A DNA stretch of 64,000 nt from assembly GCA_914767885.1 (NCBI GenBank), contig CAJZBQ010000014.1, forward strand, positions 986,699 to 1,050,698. Reading direction: 5' to 3'. The translations under genes were made by a program, and so were the position numbers. The DNA is from Blepharisma stoltei (taxonomy: Eukaryota; Ciliophora; Heterotrichea; Heterotrichida; Blepharismidae). The notes below the pieces were generated by a model. It saw only the letters and a list, made by a program, of their open reading frames with translations, ran no database searches and had not been told where the DNA came from. Shown piece after piece: positions 21,501-31,999 of this stretch; the stretch's first letter is position 1, and each line of letters starts with the position of its first letter.

Positions 21501-21896
21501 ATGATAATGAAAAAAATAGCTCTACTTCTACTTATATCTCTCTATATAGAGGCATACTCCATCCGGCTTCCAAGTAGACACAAAAATAAGTGCCAAACTG
21601 ATTTGGACTGCCCAGTTCTTGATTGCTTGACGTATCCATGTGACACATTTGTATGTGAAAATAGGAAATGCGTCGTAAGGAGCACCAAAGAAATTTGTGT
21701 CATCGGAGGATGTTCGGGTCAACTATGCGTCAGCTATTATGAAAACGGAAGTTCTACTTGTGAGTGGAAACCAGTGTATGGGTGCTACAGTGAATATGGG
21801 AACTGCAGCTTGATTGATGGAAAATGCCAATGGGAACCCACGGAGGAGCTCAAGGCCTGCATCAATGATCGAGGACAAGCTAAATTGGAATATTAA
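21501..21896 (+). CDS. Secreted eight-cysteine-cluster protein, paralogue 1
   Basis: 131 aa. A signal peptide spans residues 1-20 (MIMKKIALLLLISLYIEAYS); the ATG at 21507 (MKKIA) matches the start of the paralogue and is equally likely. The mature part holds 12 or more Cys, with GGCSGQLC, STCEW, YGCY and GKCQW in order, like the eight-cysteine-cluster domain seen mainly in bacterial secreted proteins. Its role is unknown. It is about 65% identical to the gene at 24527, with the kelch gene between them. Confidence 0.75.
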   Translation: MIMKKIALLLLISLYIEAYSIRLPSRHKNKCQTDLDCPVLDCLTYPCDTFVCENRKCVVRSTKEICVIGGCSGQLCVSYYENGSSTCEWKPVYGCYSEYGNCSLIDGKCQWEPTEELKACINDRGQAKLEY

Positions 21897-22807
21897 TATC
21901 TCCACCATAAATAAAGTGCTTTAAGCACTAGAAATTTTAGTATAAATTAATCGATATTTATGGCTTTAAACCCATATTGCGTAATAGTGAAATGCGTTAT
22001 AAAAATATAGGCATATTAGGCTGGATAAATAAAATGGAGAAAGATCAGCATAAAATAAAACAATAAAATCAGTCTATACATTCAAAATGACATCAATTAT
22101 CATTATAAAATAGAAGCCACTAACCCCTTTTTAAAATGAAATAAATTATCAGTAAAATTACTTTTTTTGTGAAAATTTTATAGGTGAAGATAATAAATTT
22201 TATAAAATAGCTTTGCCTTAATTTTAATGAAGGGAATGCAAGTAGAATGCTAATCAAAAAACAGTTCATGACTGAAATATTTGTGCTTAATTACCCTCTT
22301 TCAAATTGGAATAGAATTTTTTTGCTCCAATAAAGTTGGGAAGATTAAGTTATGTGTTGCTTTCTTCAACAGCATGACTCAGTCTGAGCGTGCCTTTTTA
22401 ACTCCAAATCACGAGATCACTGGTTGCGCCATTTGCATGAGCCTGCAGGCACCCTAAACAATGCGGCTCGATTGATTCTTGTTTAAGAGAAAAGGGTTAG
22501 ACTTAGCTAGCCTTTATCCAGTTATATGGACAGCACCCCAGCATATAGGCTGAAATGTCTGATTCTTAAGCTTAAGGATGTGCAGGATTTTAACGCTTGG
22601 CTCTTCAAAGTAGAAAGAGTCTTAGACACGTGTACTATAATTATTATCAATTGTCAGGTTAGTTTCAGAAATATATCTGCAACCAAAACAGAATAATTCA
22701 CCATTTTGAAGCTGAGCAATGGAATTAGCATGTTCAAATATTTTTGGATCTCTGATAGAAGAGTAAGATTTCTGGTATTAATTAAATATATTGCATCTAG
22801 ACTGCTT
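21897..22807. other. Intergenic region with repeat block and kelch fragment
   Basis: 22360-22560 is a GC-richer block similar to the core of the Myb-gene insertion. 22625-22730 holds a kelch relic. The remainder (21900-22350) is AT-rich with no coding potential. Confidence 0.5.
22625..22730 (-). pseudogene. Kelch-gene fragment
   Basis: On the minus strand, IAQLQNGELFCFG is nearly the same as IVQLPNGELFCYA in the neighbouring kelch gene (about 23420-23462), and the DNA (AGAATAATTCACCATTT) is almost identical. The frame ends at a UAA soon after. It is a partial duplicate of the neighbour. Confidence 0.55.
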
Positions 22808-23878
22808 CTATTTTAGTTTAATTAATACTTTTTTATCTAAACTAAACTTGAAGTAGTGATTTTCTCTATCTGGTCACCCCTCGAATTGAATGCATCCAAT
22901 ATAGACTTGTCCTTTATTATATTTCCAATACACCCTAGAAGATAATAAATTGATTATTGAATCTCCTATTATTTTTCAAGCATATTCGTATCCCACTTCA
23001 CTTTCGAATATCCGTCCATTTGGGCACTCAATCGAATATAATGTGTCTTTTGCATTTACCAAAATTTTTATTGTATGCTTTGTAAAATCGCAAGGAATTT
23101 TTGAAAAAGAGTCAATATCAATTGAATAGAGCCAAAGATTCCTGTTATTATATCCAACAATCAAAATATTCCCCTTAAATATTACACTGTTGCCTCAAGA
23201 AATATGTTTTGACAATGGAGTTAGCTTAATTCATCGATTTTGATCTAAATCAAACCTACTAGAAGGAGAAACAGAATTATTATAATCTCATCCGCCAAGG
23301 CAATAGACTGATCTATTGAAATATATAGCTAATGGATGCTCATAAGGTGCTCCATATGGAAGCTGACGAACTATATTATTATGATCAATAATCAAAGTAG
23401 CTCCAGAAAGTGGATTAGAATGAGCATAGCAGAATAATTCACCATTTGGAAGCTGAACAATTCATGTGCTGTTGTCTATTTTTTCTGGAGTCTCTAATTG
23501 TATTGCTTCTTCTATTTCGTTTTCAGTGTCATAGATAAACAAGTTTGTTCTTTTGTCAAGCCTAGAAGAAAGATAAAGAGATGTAGCCTTATGATAAGCT
23601 TTGACATATTCTTGGTAAGCTTCATTTAGCTCTGAGCTAGGGGTAATATTATTCTTATATAGCAAGGAAGTTCTCCTGAAATCTCTCTCTATTTCTGGAT
23701 TATTGATACTGCTCAAAAGACTTGAGGCTTTTATTTTTAAAACTTCAGGATTTAATAATTGAGTTTCAGCATTTTCATTCAATTGGGTTTTAGTGTCATT
23801 TTTTATCTTTAGGGCTTCTTCAATAAGGTTGAATTTAGAATTAAGCAAATTAAGTGGATTTTGAGCTCTAGATTCCAT
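22808..23878 (-). CDS. Kelch-repeat protein, six or more UGA-Trp codons
   Basis: ATG at 23878, TAG at 22808; 356 aa when UGA is Trp. The N-terminal ~140 residues are helical and charged. The remainder contains kelch-like blades (LFCYAHSNPLSGATLIID, VYCLGGWDYN..SRFDLDQNRWIKLTPL, IVGYNNRNLWLYSIDID). The Trp of GGWD and of NRWIKL, both hallmark kelch positions, are UGA, which is direct evidence for the code. Kelch propellers bind proteins, often as ubiquitin-ligase adaptors or actin-linked scaffolds. Confidence 0.85.
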
Positions 23879-24526
23879 ATTATGCCCTAAGAATTTATTT
23901 GAAATAGTTTAATTAGATTTAAGCTGGCTGCACGCAGCCTGAGTTGCCACTTTTTTATATAAGCTTTAAATATGAATGCTCACTATATGATGAATCGTTT
24001 TTACCGTTTTTTTGGACGCTCCAAGTTAAAAATAATTATTTTTAACTATGACTTTATGGCTTGGCTAGTAAATATCTAAGCTTTCCAATTTGTGAATAGT
24101 TACTGAATAGAGATTCATAATTCCTTAATTTACAGTTGAAGTAATAGATTTTCATCAAACGCAATGAGATGTGAAGCCTTTGTAGATTGCAGACATTTTT
24201 CAGGATTAACTTAAGATTTCTGCTTATTTTGCTATGAAGTGGCTATATTAGAAATTTAAACTTAAAGAATCCTATAGGTGCATTTGACTAAAATAAGAAA
24301 TACCAATTTATTTAAATTTTTTAAATATAAAAAATAATCGTTCCTTTTTTCAAGATCATTCATAATTTTTCAAAGCACACAGTAATATAAATTTAAATTC
24401 CATCAATAGTCTAATTTGCTTATACTTATCTTGTATGCAGCTGAGTGCATTTATATATAAACTTAGCCATTTTGGCTTTAAAAATGTAACCACTTTCTTA
24501 TTACTGAAAGCTTAAGATTTATAATA
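23879..24526. other. Intergenic spacer, AT-rich
   Basis: Divergent promoter space between the kelch gene and eight-cysteine paralogue 2. Apart from the shared GTAACCACTTTCTTATTA near 24486, no feature is seen. Confidence 0.45.
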
Positions 24527-24898
24527 ATGAAAAAAATAATTCTCCTTCTATTTATCTCTGTATACATTCAAGCATACTCAGTCCCACCTTTCAGGAGCCA
24601 ATGGAATGAATGTGAATCTGATTTGGACTGTCCAGTTATTGATTGTATGACATACCCATGTGATACGTTCGTCTGTGAGGACAACAAGTGTTCAGTGAAG
24701 AGACCTAAAGAAGCTTGCGTCGTTGGAGGGTGCTCAGGCCAACTTTGCATCAGATATGGTGAATCTGGAATTTCAACATGCGAATGGAGAGAAGTGTATG
24801 GGTGCTATAGTGAATATGGAAACTGCACCTTAATTGATGGAAAATGCCAATGGGAGCCCACTAAAGAACTTATGACCTGCATCAACGATAGAAGCTAA
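24527..24898 (+). CDS. Secreted eight-cysteine-cluster protein, paralogue 2
   Basis: 123 aa with a signal peptide MKKIILLLFISVYIQAYS. The cysteine pattern, GGCSGQLC, STCEW, YGCYSEYGNC and GKCQWEPT are shared with the gene at 21501. Differences are mostly conservative, so both copies seem to be under selection. Secreted Cys-rich proteins of ciliates include pheromones and cell-surface proteins, but no such role can be claimed here. Confidence 0.75.
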   Translation: MKKIILLLFISVYIQAYSVPPFRSQWNECESDLDCPVIDCMTYPCDTFVCEDNKCSVKRPKEACVVGGCSGQLCIRYGESGISTCEWREVYGCYSEYGNCTLIDGKCQWEPTKELMTCINDRS

Positions 24899-25177
24899 GC
24901 TGACTACCATAATAATCTTTAAATTATCTACATAAAATATTGTTTTTAAAGTAGAAATTTTATAAAATAGTGATAATAAGGATTATTCGAGCAAAATAAA
25001 ACCTATCATATGGTATCGGGAATTATTATAATAGAATCCACAGCATGCCAGATTTAAATCAATCAATAAAGAAACATTAATCATATCTCCGATTAAATAT
25101 ATGGCGCAGGTATAGTGGATATAGATAGATTAAAATATTATCAATAAAAATTAGAAAATCTTAACTATATTTATTAA

Positions 25178-25564
25178 CTCCCCCCCCCCTCCGTGAGCGA
25201 ACAAAACCATTAGAAAAATCGCCATTTTTTGACCAAAAACCCACCCTCCGTGAGAGTGAACAAAAATTTTTTTAATAGAAAAAAATTTTAATGGAAAAAA
25301 ATTTTGATATATAAGTGATAATTAGTATAATGAAATCTAGAGCTAATTCTGTTTAATTTTAAACAAATTGCGTTTTAAAACATAAATTTTGCAAATTAAA
25401 TTAATATTTGCTTCCCAATTTTTGCAAATTAGGATTTTTTTTAAATTTCGAAAAAAATATTTTTTTATAAAAATTTATATATAAATTTTTTTTAAAAAAA
25501 AAAAATTAACCCCCCTCCGTGAGCGAACAAAATTTTTTTGTTCGCTCACGGAGGGGGGGGGGAG
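25178..25564 (-). mobile_element. 387-bp MITE, TAA target duplication, inverted copy
   Basis: TAA at 25175-25177 and 25565-25567; CTCCC/GGGAG ends with the CCGTGAGCGAACAAAA inverted motifs. Read as reverse complement it follows the 7456-7842 copy almost base for base, including the internal hairpins and the TAATTATCACTTATATAT core; differences are mainly in homopolymers. It is intergenic, between the eight-cysteine gene and the phosphatase stop. Confidence 0.85.
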
Positions 25565-25646
25565 TAAGCATTACTATTGTTGTAGAAATAATGCTTTAAA
25601 TTCGCAATTAAAAAAGTATTTAAAACCAAATTTTTTAATAAAAATT

Positions 25647-26768
25647 TTATAAAAAAAAGATTTTATTAAATGCAGGATTAAGCATATTTTCGATTTTTCT
25701 CGTTAGCCTGAACTTTGGTCTTGCATTCTTTATTATCGTATAACAATTATCAAGAGAGATATTGAACTGCTTCATAAGATACCCCATTATAAGCACACAA
25801 GATCGATTATTTCCGCTTTGACAGTGAATAAGAACATTTCCCAAAGGAAGATAATCATTTATAAAATGCTGTACTTGGTTAGCAAAACCCCCAAACGACT
25901 CTTCATACTCTTTTTCCAGCGCAATCGTATGGTAGCCTCCTTCAATCTGTGAATAATGGACAGGCATATTGTTTGCGCCCACCGTCAGCACTGCAAAAAT
26001 TTTGTTCTCAATAAGCAGCGAGAAATCATTTGCAGCGTACTGGCATGAAATATACAAATTATGAAAATTGTTCTTTTTCCCTATAAAGCCTTTAAAAGGC
26101 ACATATGATAATTTACAAGAGCACTCATCTGTATGAAATTGCTGCTCTCCTTTGTCGTCATCTCGCTTTGTGGCACGAGTAGGAGACACCCTTCTGACTC
26201 TTTCTGTTTCTTTCGAAATCTTGATTGCTAAGTCTCTGGCGATAGGAGAAATTTTCGTTTGCCTATCTCTATATGGGCTTGTCATGAGGGTTTTAGTTTT
26301 AAAGCTCTCATTGGAAAATTTCTTGATTATTCGGTTAGAGACTGATGTGGGGATGAATTTATTGTTTTTTATGGTCTGGTGGGAGTGGGAAGAGTTTAAA
26401 CGGTCTTTGGCTTTGACACTGGATGGCTCTGGGGTGATTGAAGATTGAGTAGGAGGAGAGGGACTTCTGTTTAGATTTGACCGTAATAAAGCGATAGGAG
26501 AGTGGCTCATTTTCATTGGGGAAGGGGTTTCTGGCCTGTGCTTCAGATACGACTCAGACCCGTTTCCAGATTTCCCTGAAATGAGGCTGTAGTTGCTTTG
26601 CTCAGAGTCAGGCAATTTTTTTCAAATGTCTGCGAGCTTATCTAGATAATATCTATTTGGACTAGAGCATTTCCTGGAAACTGATAGGAATTCTTTGAGG
26701 AAAGGAGTGTTTTGCCCTTTGAGCCTAAAATGTTTTCCAAGAGATAAATTAATGCTTTTATGCGTCAT
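25647..26768 (-). CDS. Dual-specificity protein phosphatase
   Basis: The start at 26768 (MTHKSINLSLGKHFRLKGQ...) with one UGA as Trp (LADIWKKLPD) gives 373 aa. The N-terminal ~170 residues are Ser/Arg/Pro-rich and disordered. The phosphatase domain ends with VLIHCQSGNNRSCVLIMGYLMK, the HCxxGxxRS signature (catalytic Cys and Arg present). An upstream acidic loop is not obvious, since the usual D before the P-loop appears as FINDYLPLGNVLIHC. Atypical DSPs dephosphorylate MAP kinases or other targets; the substrate is unknown. Confidence 0.85.
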
Positions 26769-26906
26769 TTATCTTTATAAGCAATGAAATTAATATAATA
26801 AAATTTGATTCAATTATAATATGCATTTTCTCCAAATTTAGTTAAAATACAGCTAAAAATAGTTGCTATTAAAAGGGTAAATGTTACTTAAAATCGAATT
26901 ATTTAA

Positions 26907-27139
26907 CCCCCACTCCGTATATAATCTAAACTCAGGGAAATATTCCTATTTTTGGGGTAAAAAGCCGCCCTCCGCGAGCGAAAAAATATTGTTTTAATAT
27001 AATAATTATGATAATAAATACATTTTTTAGCAGCTTGCATTCTCTAAACTAAATTTTGCAAATCTTTAAAAAAATTTACAATTTTATAACACCCCTCCAT
27101 AAACGAGCAAAATATTTTGGCTCGCTTACAGAGAGGTAG
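26907..27139. mobile_element. Decayed CTCCC-family element
   Basis: TAA at 26904-26906 and 27140-27142. The ends are degraded (CCCCCACTCCGTATAT and TTACAGAGAGGTAG), but internal CCGCCCTCCGCGAGCGAAAAAA and AACGAGCAAAATATTTTGGCTCGC match the family motifs. It lies in the spacer between the phosphatase and the next gene. Confidence 0.5.
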
Positions 27140-27197
27140 TAAGTATAATTGCAAAAAGCAAAACAATTCATAGAAAAATACATTAGCTTTTACTTTA

Positions 27198-27821
27198 TTA
27201 TTTAAAATTACATGTAAATAGATCCTCTTCAACTTCTTCAGGAGCTCCTAATATATTTTCTATTGCTGCAGCTTGGCACTGCATATAGCTCAGCCAATCC
27301 CTCCCTGAGTTTAATTCAGCCTTTATTTCAGCTGTTTCCAGCTTTTCCTGGAGATCTTCCACTATTTGTGTCAAATTTTTATTTTCTTCCTGCTCTCTCT
27401 CCAAATTCGCCATAAGCACCCTCATTTTCACTGAGCTCCCAAGATTTTTTCTACTAGCAGGCGAGCATAATGGGCTTGGCTCACATGAAGGAGTTGCGCA
27501 GCTCAGCGTGGTACTATAAGATCTCTCCACCAGTTCTTCAGAATTCATCAAATTTTCATTGATGGTCAGTTCAAACTGTGTGGATTCCATTCTGTCAATT
27601 ACTTGTGTCTTTTTGTACCTCAGCTCATCCAATGCTATATCATAACTCCCATTTTCTAAGAGTTCCAAAATATATAAAAAATTCTCGTCTGCCGAAAGCA
27701 GCTCTTTTAAAGCGACAATACATTTGGAAAGACCAGTCTTTATCTTTTCTAAGGCGTCTTCTTTTTCAGCCTCTAGTGTTTTAAGCTTGCTCCAAAAGGC
27801 TTCTTCTAATTTATTCTGCAT
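27198..27821 (-). CDS. Coiled-coil protein, 207 aa
   Basis: ATG at 27821, TAA at 27198. Helical with heptads at residues 1-60 and 135-180 (MANLEREQEENKNLTQIVEDLQEKLETAEIK), separated by a Ser/Pro/Cys-rich linker (SCATPSCEPSPLCSP). No known domain. It is 35 bp downstream of another coiled-coil gene on the same strand. Confidence 0.7.
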   Translation of the reverse strand: MQNKLEEAFWSKLKTLEAEKEDALEKIKTGLSKCIVALKELLSADENFLYILELLENGSYDIALDELRYKKTQVIDRMESTQFELTINENLMNSEELVERSYSTTLSCATPSCEPSPLCSPASRKNLGSSVKMRVLMANLEREQEENKNLTQIVEDLQEKLETAEIKAELNSGRDWLSYMQCQAAAIENILGAPEEVEEDLFTCNFK

Positions 27822-27856
27822 TTATCATTTAATCCTAATTATTTTTCAAATAGATT

Positions 27857-28819
27857 TTAATAATAATTCAGTACACTTCGATATACCCCAAACGATAAAT
27901 TTTTTTTACGTCCATCACTTCTTCTTGACAAAATCATAGCAGAGAGCTGGTTAATTGTGCATGAGGTCGGGTCGAATTTGGAAGTCTCATAATTTTCAAT
28001 TTTGTCTTGCAGTTGTTTAATTAAAGTATTTGCATTTAACAAGTCTTGATTCAAATTAAATTTCTTTTGCTTCAAGATCTCTATTTTAGTTTTCAGCTTC
28101 TCCGCTTCTTGGAGCTCCAGATTTGCGTTATCTAGCTGCTTTTCTAGGGAAGCAATCTCTTTTTTTTGTGTGTCGATTTGGAGTTCTTGGTTCTTTATAA
28201 TTTCTGCTTTTATGCGGAATTCGATCTCAGTTACTGATCTTTCGTCCCTTAAGGGCCCATTGCTTCTATAATCTGAGGCGATCTCTTCCCATCGCTCAAG
28301 GCCATTTCTTGTCGAGGTTCTTTCCCGGTCCAGCAGTAACTGTTTGGCAACTGAAGAATTATTATAAGCAGCCATATCAGTCTTCCCGTAAACCATTTTT
28401 CGTGGAGACTCAGTGGATTTGCCTCGCTTGACTATAGGACTGTGAATTACCTGAGCTGAGCCTTCTTCTCCTACTCCGTCTATGTCAGCTTCGTCTCTAA
28501 CAGATTGTCTTCTGTTTGGTTCTTGAAGTTTTGATCGCAAAATTCGGTTGACTTCTTCAAGTTCCTCGCATTTAAGTTTCAGAGCTTGAGCCTCTGTGCT
28601 TTCAACCTGAGGCTTGGTAGCTGTGGTCGAGTCCAGAGAGTTCAGAAAAATGAGAGGCGTGTGATTTTGGTTTTCAGGCTTCACAAAAATTGGGTTATTA
28701 CCATTTAATGCTGCACGACTTTTCTCTAATCCTTGGAGAAAACGATTGTTAGAAGGAGATTTATTAGCGAATAGTGAAAGTGGCATCTCTGTTCTGCTTT
28801 TAGCCTGTTTTCTCTGCAT
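27857..28819 (-). CDS. Coiled-coil protein, 320 aa
   Basis: ATG at 28819. The first ~180 residues are basic and disordered; residues ~190-280 are coiled coil (EIIKNQELQIDTQKKEIASLEKQL..., KTKIEILKQKK...). No family recognised. The MITE at 28977 lies about 155 bp upstream of the start. Confidence 0.7.
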   Translation of the reverse strand: MQRKQAKSRTEMPLSLFANKSPSNNRFLQGLEKSRAALNGNNPIFVKPENQNHTPLIFLNSLDSTTATKPQVESTEAQALKLKCEELEEVNRILRSKLQEPNRRQSVRDEADIDGVGEEGSAQVIHSPIVKRGKSTESPRKMVYGKTDMAAYNNSSVAKQLLLDRERTSTRNGLERWEEIASDYRSNGPLRDERSVTEIEFRIKAEIIKNQELQIDTQKKEIASLEKQLDNANLELQEAEKLKTKIEILKQKKFNLNQDLLNANTLIKQLQDKIENYETSKFDPTSCTINQLSAMILSRRSDGRKKNLSFGVYRSVLNYY

Positions 28820-28976
28820 AATGGTGAATTTTATTTTATTTTGATACTGAGTTTCATCATATTTATGGAAGATTTGTCTGATAAATTTTAACTCGCTTAT
28901 TCAATAAAGGATACTTTATTAAAAAAAATATATGTTGTATCTTTCAATTTTAATTACTAAGGATGATGAGTAGTAA

Positions 28977-29155
28977 CTCCCCCTCAGCAAGCGAACAAAA
29001 ATTCGTGTTCGTTCAAGGAGAGGGTTAATTGTTTTTTAAAAAAAATTATATATAAATTTTATAACAAATTTTTTTCTATTAAAAATATTTTTTGTTCGTC
29101 CACTGTGGATTTTTGGGCAAAAAAAAAGGGTTTTGTTCACTCAAGGAGGTGGGAG
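28977..29155. mobile_element. 179-bp MITE, TAA target duplication
   Basis: TAA at 28974-28976 and 29156-29158; starts CTCCCCCTCAGCAAGCGAAC, ends CTCAAGGAGGTGGGAG. The interior is a shortened version of the 387-bp element, including GCGAACAAAA...GTTCG hairpin parts. Confidence 0.75.
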
Positions 29156-29514
29156 TAAGTAAAATTTAATTTAGTTTTATAAAGGAAAGAAATTTCCAAA
29201 TTGCGTGGAAGAGGCTAGTGATAAGTATGATGATTAATAATCAGCTAGACATTACAATATGTTTCAAGGTACTAACAAGATTTTTTCATGAAGCAATAAG
29301 AAACTTCATTTTATCTTAATAACGCAATAATTTCTTACTCATTTTAAATATATTTTGAGTTCGGCTAAGATAAGCAAGCATGCTCATGTGCACAACAAAA
29401 ATTATCCTTACTTTAAATATAATCCAAGTTGAATTAGTATAGCAAATGAGTTATATAATCTTGCGATATATTGCAATAATAAAAGATGGAAATAAAACTT
29501 TTTTCGACAATAAA

Positions 29515-29800
29515 GAGAAATTTCCGGGCCTACTAAGACACCATATGAGGGAGGAATATTTTATGTTTCAATTTTTATTCCTTCTCATATATTATTTTGA
29601 GTTTATTATCAAAATTAAGCATTAACATAAGTAAAGAAGGAAAAATAAACCACGATAGACCTATATCAATAATGTAATACAAGGTCTAAGATGATTAATA
29701 AATCTCATGACAAAGAAAAGTCAGACCTATTATGAAGATCCAGAAGATTATGTTTGCTATTAGAGAAGCAACAATGAAATATGCGAATTAGTGCTAATTA
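29515..29800 (+). pseudogene. E2/UBC-like relic (array copy 1)
   Basis: GPTKTPYEGGIFYVS near 29523-29565 and DPEDYV..REATMKYAN* near 29733-29790 correspond to the two best-conserved parts of the neighbouring UBC-fold genes; the DNA between is out of frame. It is the most decayed member of the array. Confidence 0.55.
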
Positions 29801-30052
29801 GCCTATCTGATAATTTAATAAAATTAGAAAGCCCTTATTTTATAATGTTTTTGAGACAAGTTTATCATACCACATTAGTGTCATTGTTTAATTATAACAT
29901 AATTTTTCAATCCTTGAAAAAATCACTATACTTTGATTGTATTGGGATCTAATAAATCTAAATAAACCGCTATGCACGGAAAAACTAATCATATATTTTC
30001 TATTCGAGATAAGGATTTTTATAGAATTTCCCTATATTTCTATTAATAATCT

Positions 30053-30477
30053 ATGAAACCAGTTTTAAATTGGTCGCAGTGAAATCCTAACTGAATACGC
30101 AGCCTAGATTGATTTATTATTAGAAAAAATGAAGATTCAAATGAATTAATTGGCGCAATTCAAGGACCAACTAATACTCCATACGAAGGAGGAATTTTTT
30201 ATTTTTCAATCACAATTTTTGGTAAGTACTTTCTGCCAGAATTTAATTTCTAACCAAAATTCTCCATCCAAACATAAAGAAAACTGGTAAATTAAGAATT
30301 CCGATTAAAAATCCTACGAGAAAAGGTTTAAAAGAATTGCTAGATTGAATAGTAAATTTATTGAAAGAACCCCAATGGAATGATTCAAAGCTACCCAGAA
30401 AATTTGAATTTTATCAAAAAGATCCAGATGCATATTATTCCTATGTAAAGCAAACTACAATAAAATATGCTAATTAA
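30053..30477 (+). pseudogene. E2/UBC-like gene with one frameshift (copy 2)
   Basis: Starts ATG AAA CCA (MKPVLNWSQWNPNWIRSLDWFIIRKNED in parts) with three UGA-Trp codons, then GPTNTPYEGGIFYFSI. Near 30245 one base is missing relative to the intact copy at 32805; afterwards the sequence again follows that copy to AAATATGCTAATTAA. It differs from intact by this single indel. Confidence 0.7.
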
Positions 30478-30544
30478 TTTATTAACTATTTTAGGAAATT
30501 TTCTTCTAAAATCAGACCTTATAATTCTTTGTTAAAAAAATATT

Positions 30545-30895
30545 CAGATTGGTTTACTATGAGGGAAAAATGAAGATCCAAAAGAATTAATTGCCGCATT
30601 TCAAGGGCCAAGTAGTACTCAATGCGAAAGAGGAATACTTTATTTCTCAACCACACTTCTTTTTATATATTTAAAGACAGAATTTATATTTCTAACTAAA
30701 AACCTCCAATGGAAAAAGGAAGATTAAACATTTAGATTCAGTATCCTGCAAGAACAAAAGGTTTAAAAGAATCGAAGATTGAATTGTGAGTTTATTGAAA
30801 GAATCCCAAAGGAATGATTTAGGCTAGACCACACCCGCATAAGCCAGTAACATATTATTTTTATTTTAGCAAGATTCAATTAAATACGCTAATTA
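30545..30895 (+). pseudogene. E2/UBC-like relic (copy 3)
   Basis: GKNEDPKELIAAFQGPSST and later GLKE/LKESQRND segments are recognisable but scattered over frames. It has a partner relic at about 33830-34185, showing that the degraded copy was itself duplicated with its neighbour. Confidence 0.55.
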
Positions 30896-31436
30896 TGTTT
30901 CCTCCTCTTTGAGGTAATTAATCCTTAAAGTTCTATTCTTTTCTTCTCTCTGCTAAGTATATTTTTATTACAATGATAAAAATTTACTAAATCAGAACTA
31001 ATATATATAATTAATATGATAAGCTCAATTTTTTCACATTGGGACTAAGATCTGCACAAGAAGCCATTTACCTCATCAAATATGCGACGATAAGCAGCTT
31101 TTCCATATTAGAATAATTCTTCAAAGTTAAAAATACATTCCTTAAATCAATAAGCAAGAAAATCTTGAACTGTTTATAAAATCTTAGATATACCAATTAT
31201 CAATAATCACCAGAATCTAAACAAGTTAGGTAGCAAATAATTATGTTAAAGAGCTTGAACCATAAGCTTAATCTGCACTCATTGCAAAATTACTTAGTTT
31301 AACGCTTCGTATTAGCTCTAATATATATGATTATGTCCATTTCTTTGGAAAAAGTAAATAAGCTGAGTCATAGAAAATTTTTCATTCAGAATGAGGATTA
31401 TACCAGATTCTGTCATTTTATTTTGTATTATAAAAT

Positions 31437-31871
31437 ATGGATATTCTTTATAATCTGTGCTATTATTCTGAGTGAAACCCTGAGAAATCACGAATATTTA
31501 GCTCAAATTGGTTTGTGATGACAAAAGGTTATAGTCATCGAGAATTGGTTGGTGGAATTGAAGGGCCAAGCAATACCCCATACGAAGGAGGAATATTTTA
31601 TTTCTCAATTAGACTTGGCTGGGAATACGAAACCCCAGAATTTATGTTTCTCAGTCAAATCATTCATCCAAATATAGATATTGATGGAAAATTACTAATT
31701 AAAATCCCATATCTAAACGGGCTAAAAGGTTTGCTGGACTGAGTAGTAAATTTATTGAAAAACTCTCAATGGAAAGAGTCGGAACACCCTAGAAACCTTG
31801 AATTATATACAAAAGACCCAGAAGCATATTATGTCTATGCAAAACAAGCAACAATGAAATACGCCAATTAA
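31437..31871 (+). CDS. UBC-fold (E2-like) protein lacking catalytic Cys, array member
   Basis: ATG at 31437, TAA at 31869-31871; 144 aa with two UGA-Trp codons (YYSEWNPEK, LLDWVVNLL). The core GGIEGPSNTPYEGGIFYFSIRL..PEF..IIHPNIDIDGKLLIKI is the E2 beta-sheet with the GPxxTPYEGG and HPNI motifs, and the C-terminal helix ends ATMKYAN. In active E2s the position after HPNIxxxGxI is the catalytic Cys; here it reads GKLLI, so the protein is probably a UEV-like partner, not an enzyme. The length fits the 140-150 aa family norm. Confidence 0.75.
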
Positions 31872-31999
31872 TCCCTCAATTTTAATATTTTTTTATTATA
31901 ATTTATATTTTTATCTTTCTTTTAAATAGTTTAATAATAAAATCAAACTAATCTTAAAAGCTCACATAATTATTCACAATAATCTAGCTATCAATTCTG

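Larger units (their letters stand above)
30545..31985 (+). repeat. Tandem segmental duplication, unit A
   Basis: The order relic plus intact E2-like gene plus flanks is repeated at about 33820-35395. Near the intact genes (31320-31980 versus 34702-35385) the two units are almost identical, including non-coding flanks such as AACGCTTCGTATTAGCTC; the relic halves have diverged more and carry extra indels. Confidence 0.65.
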
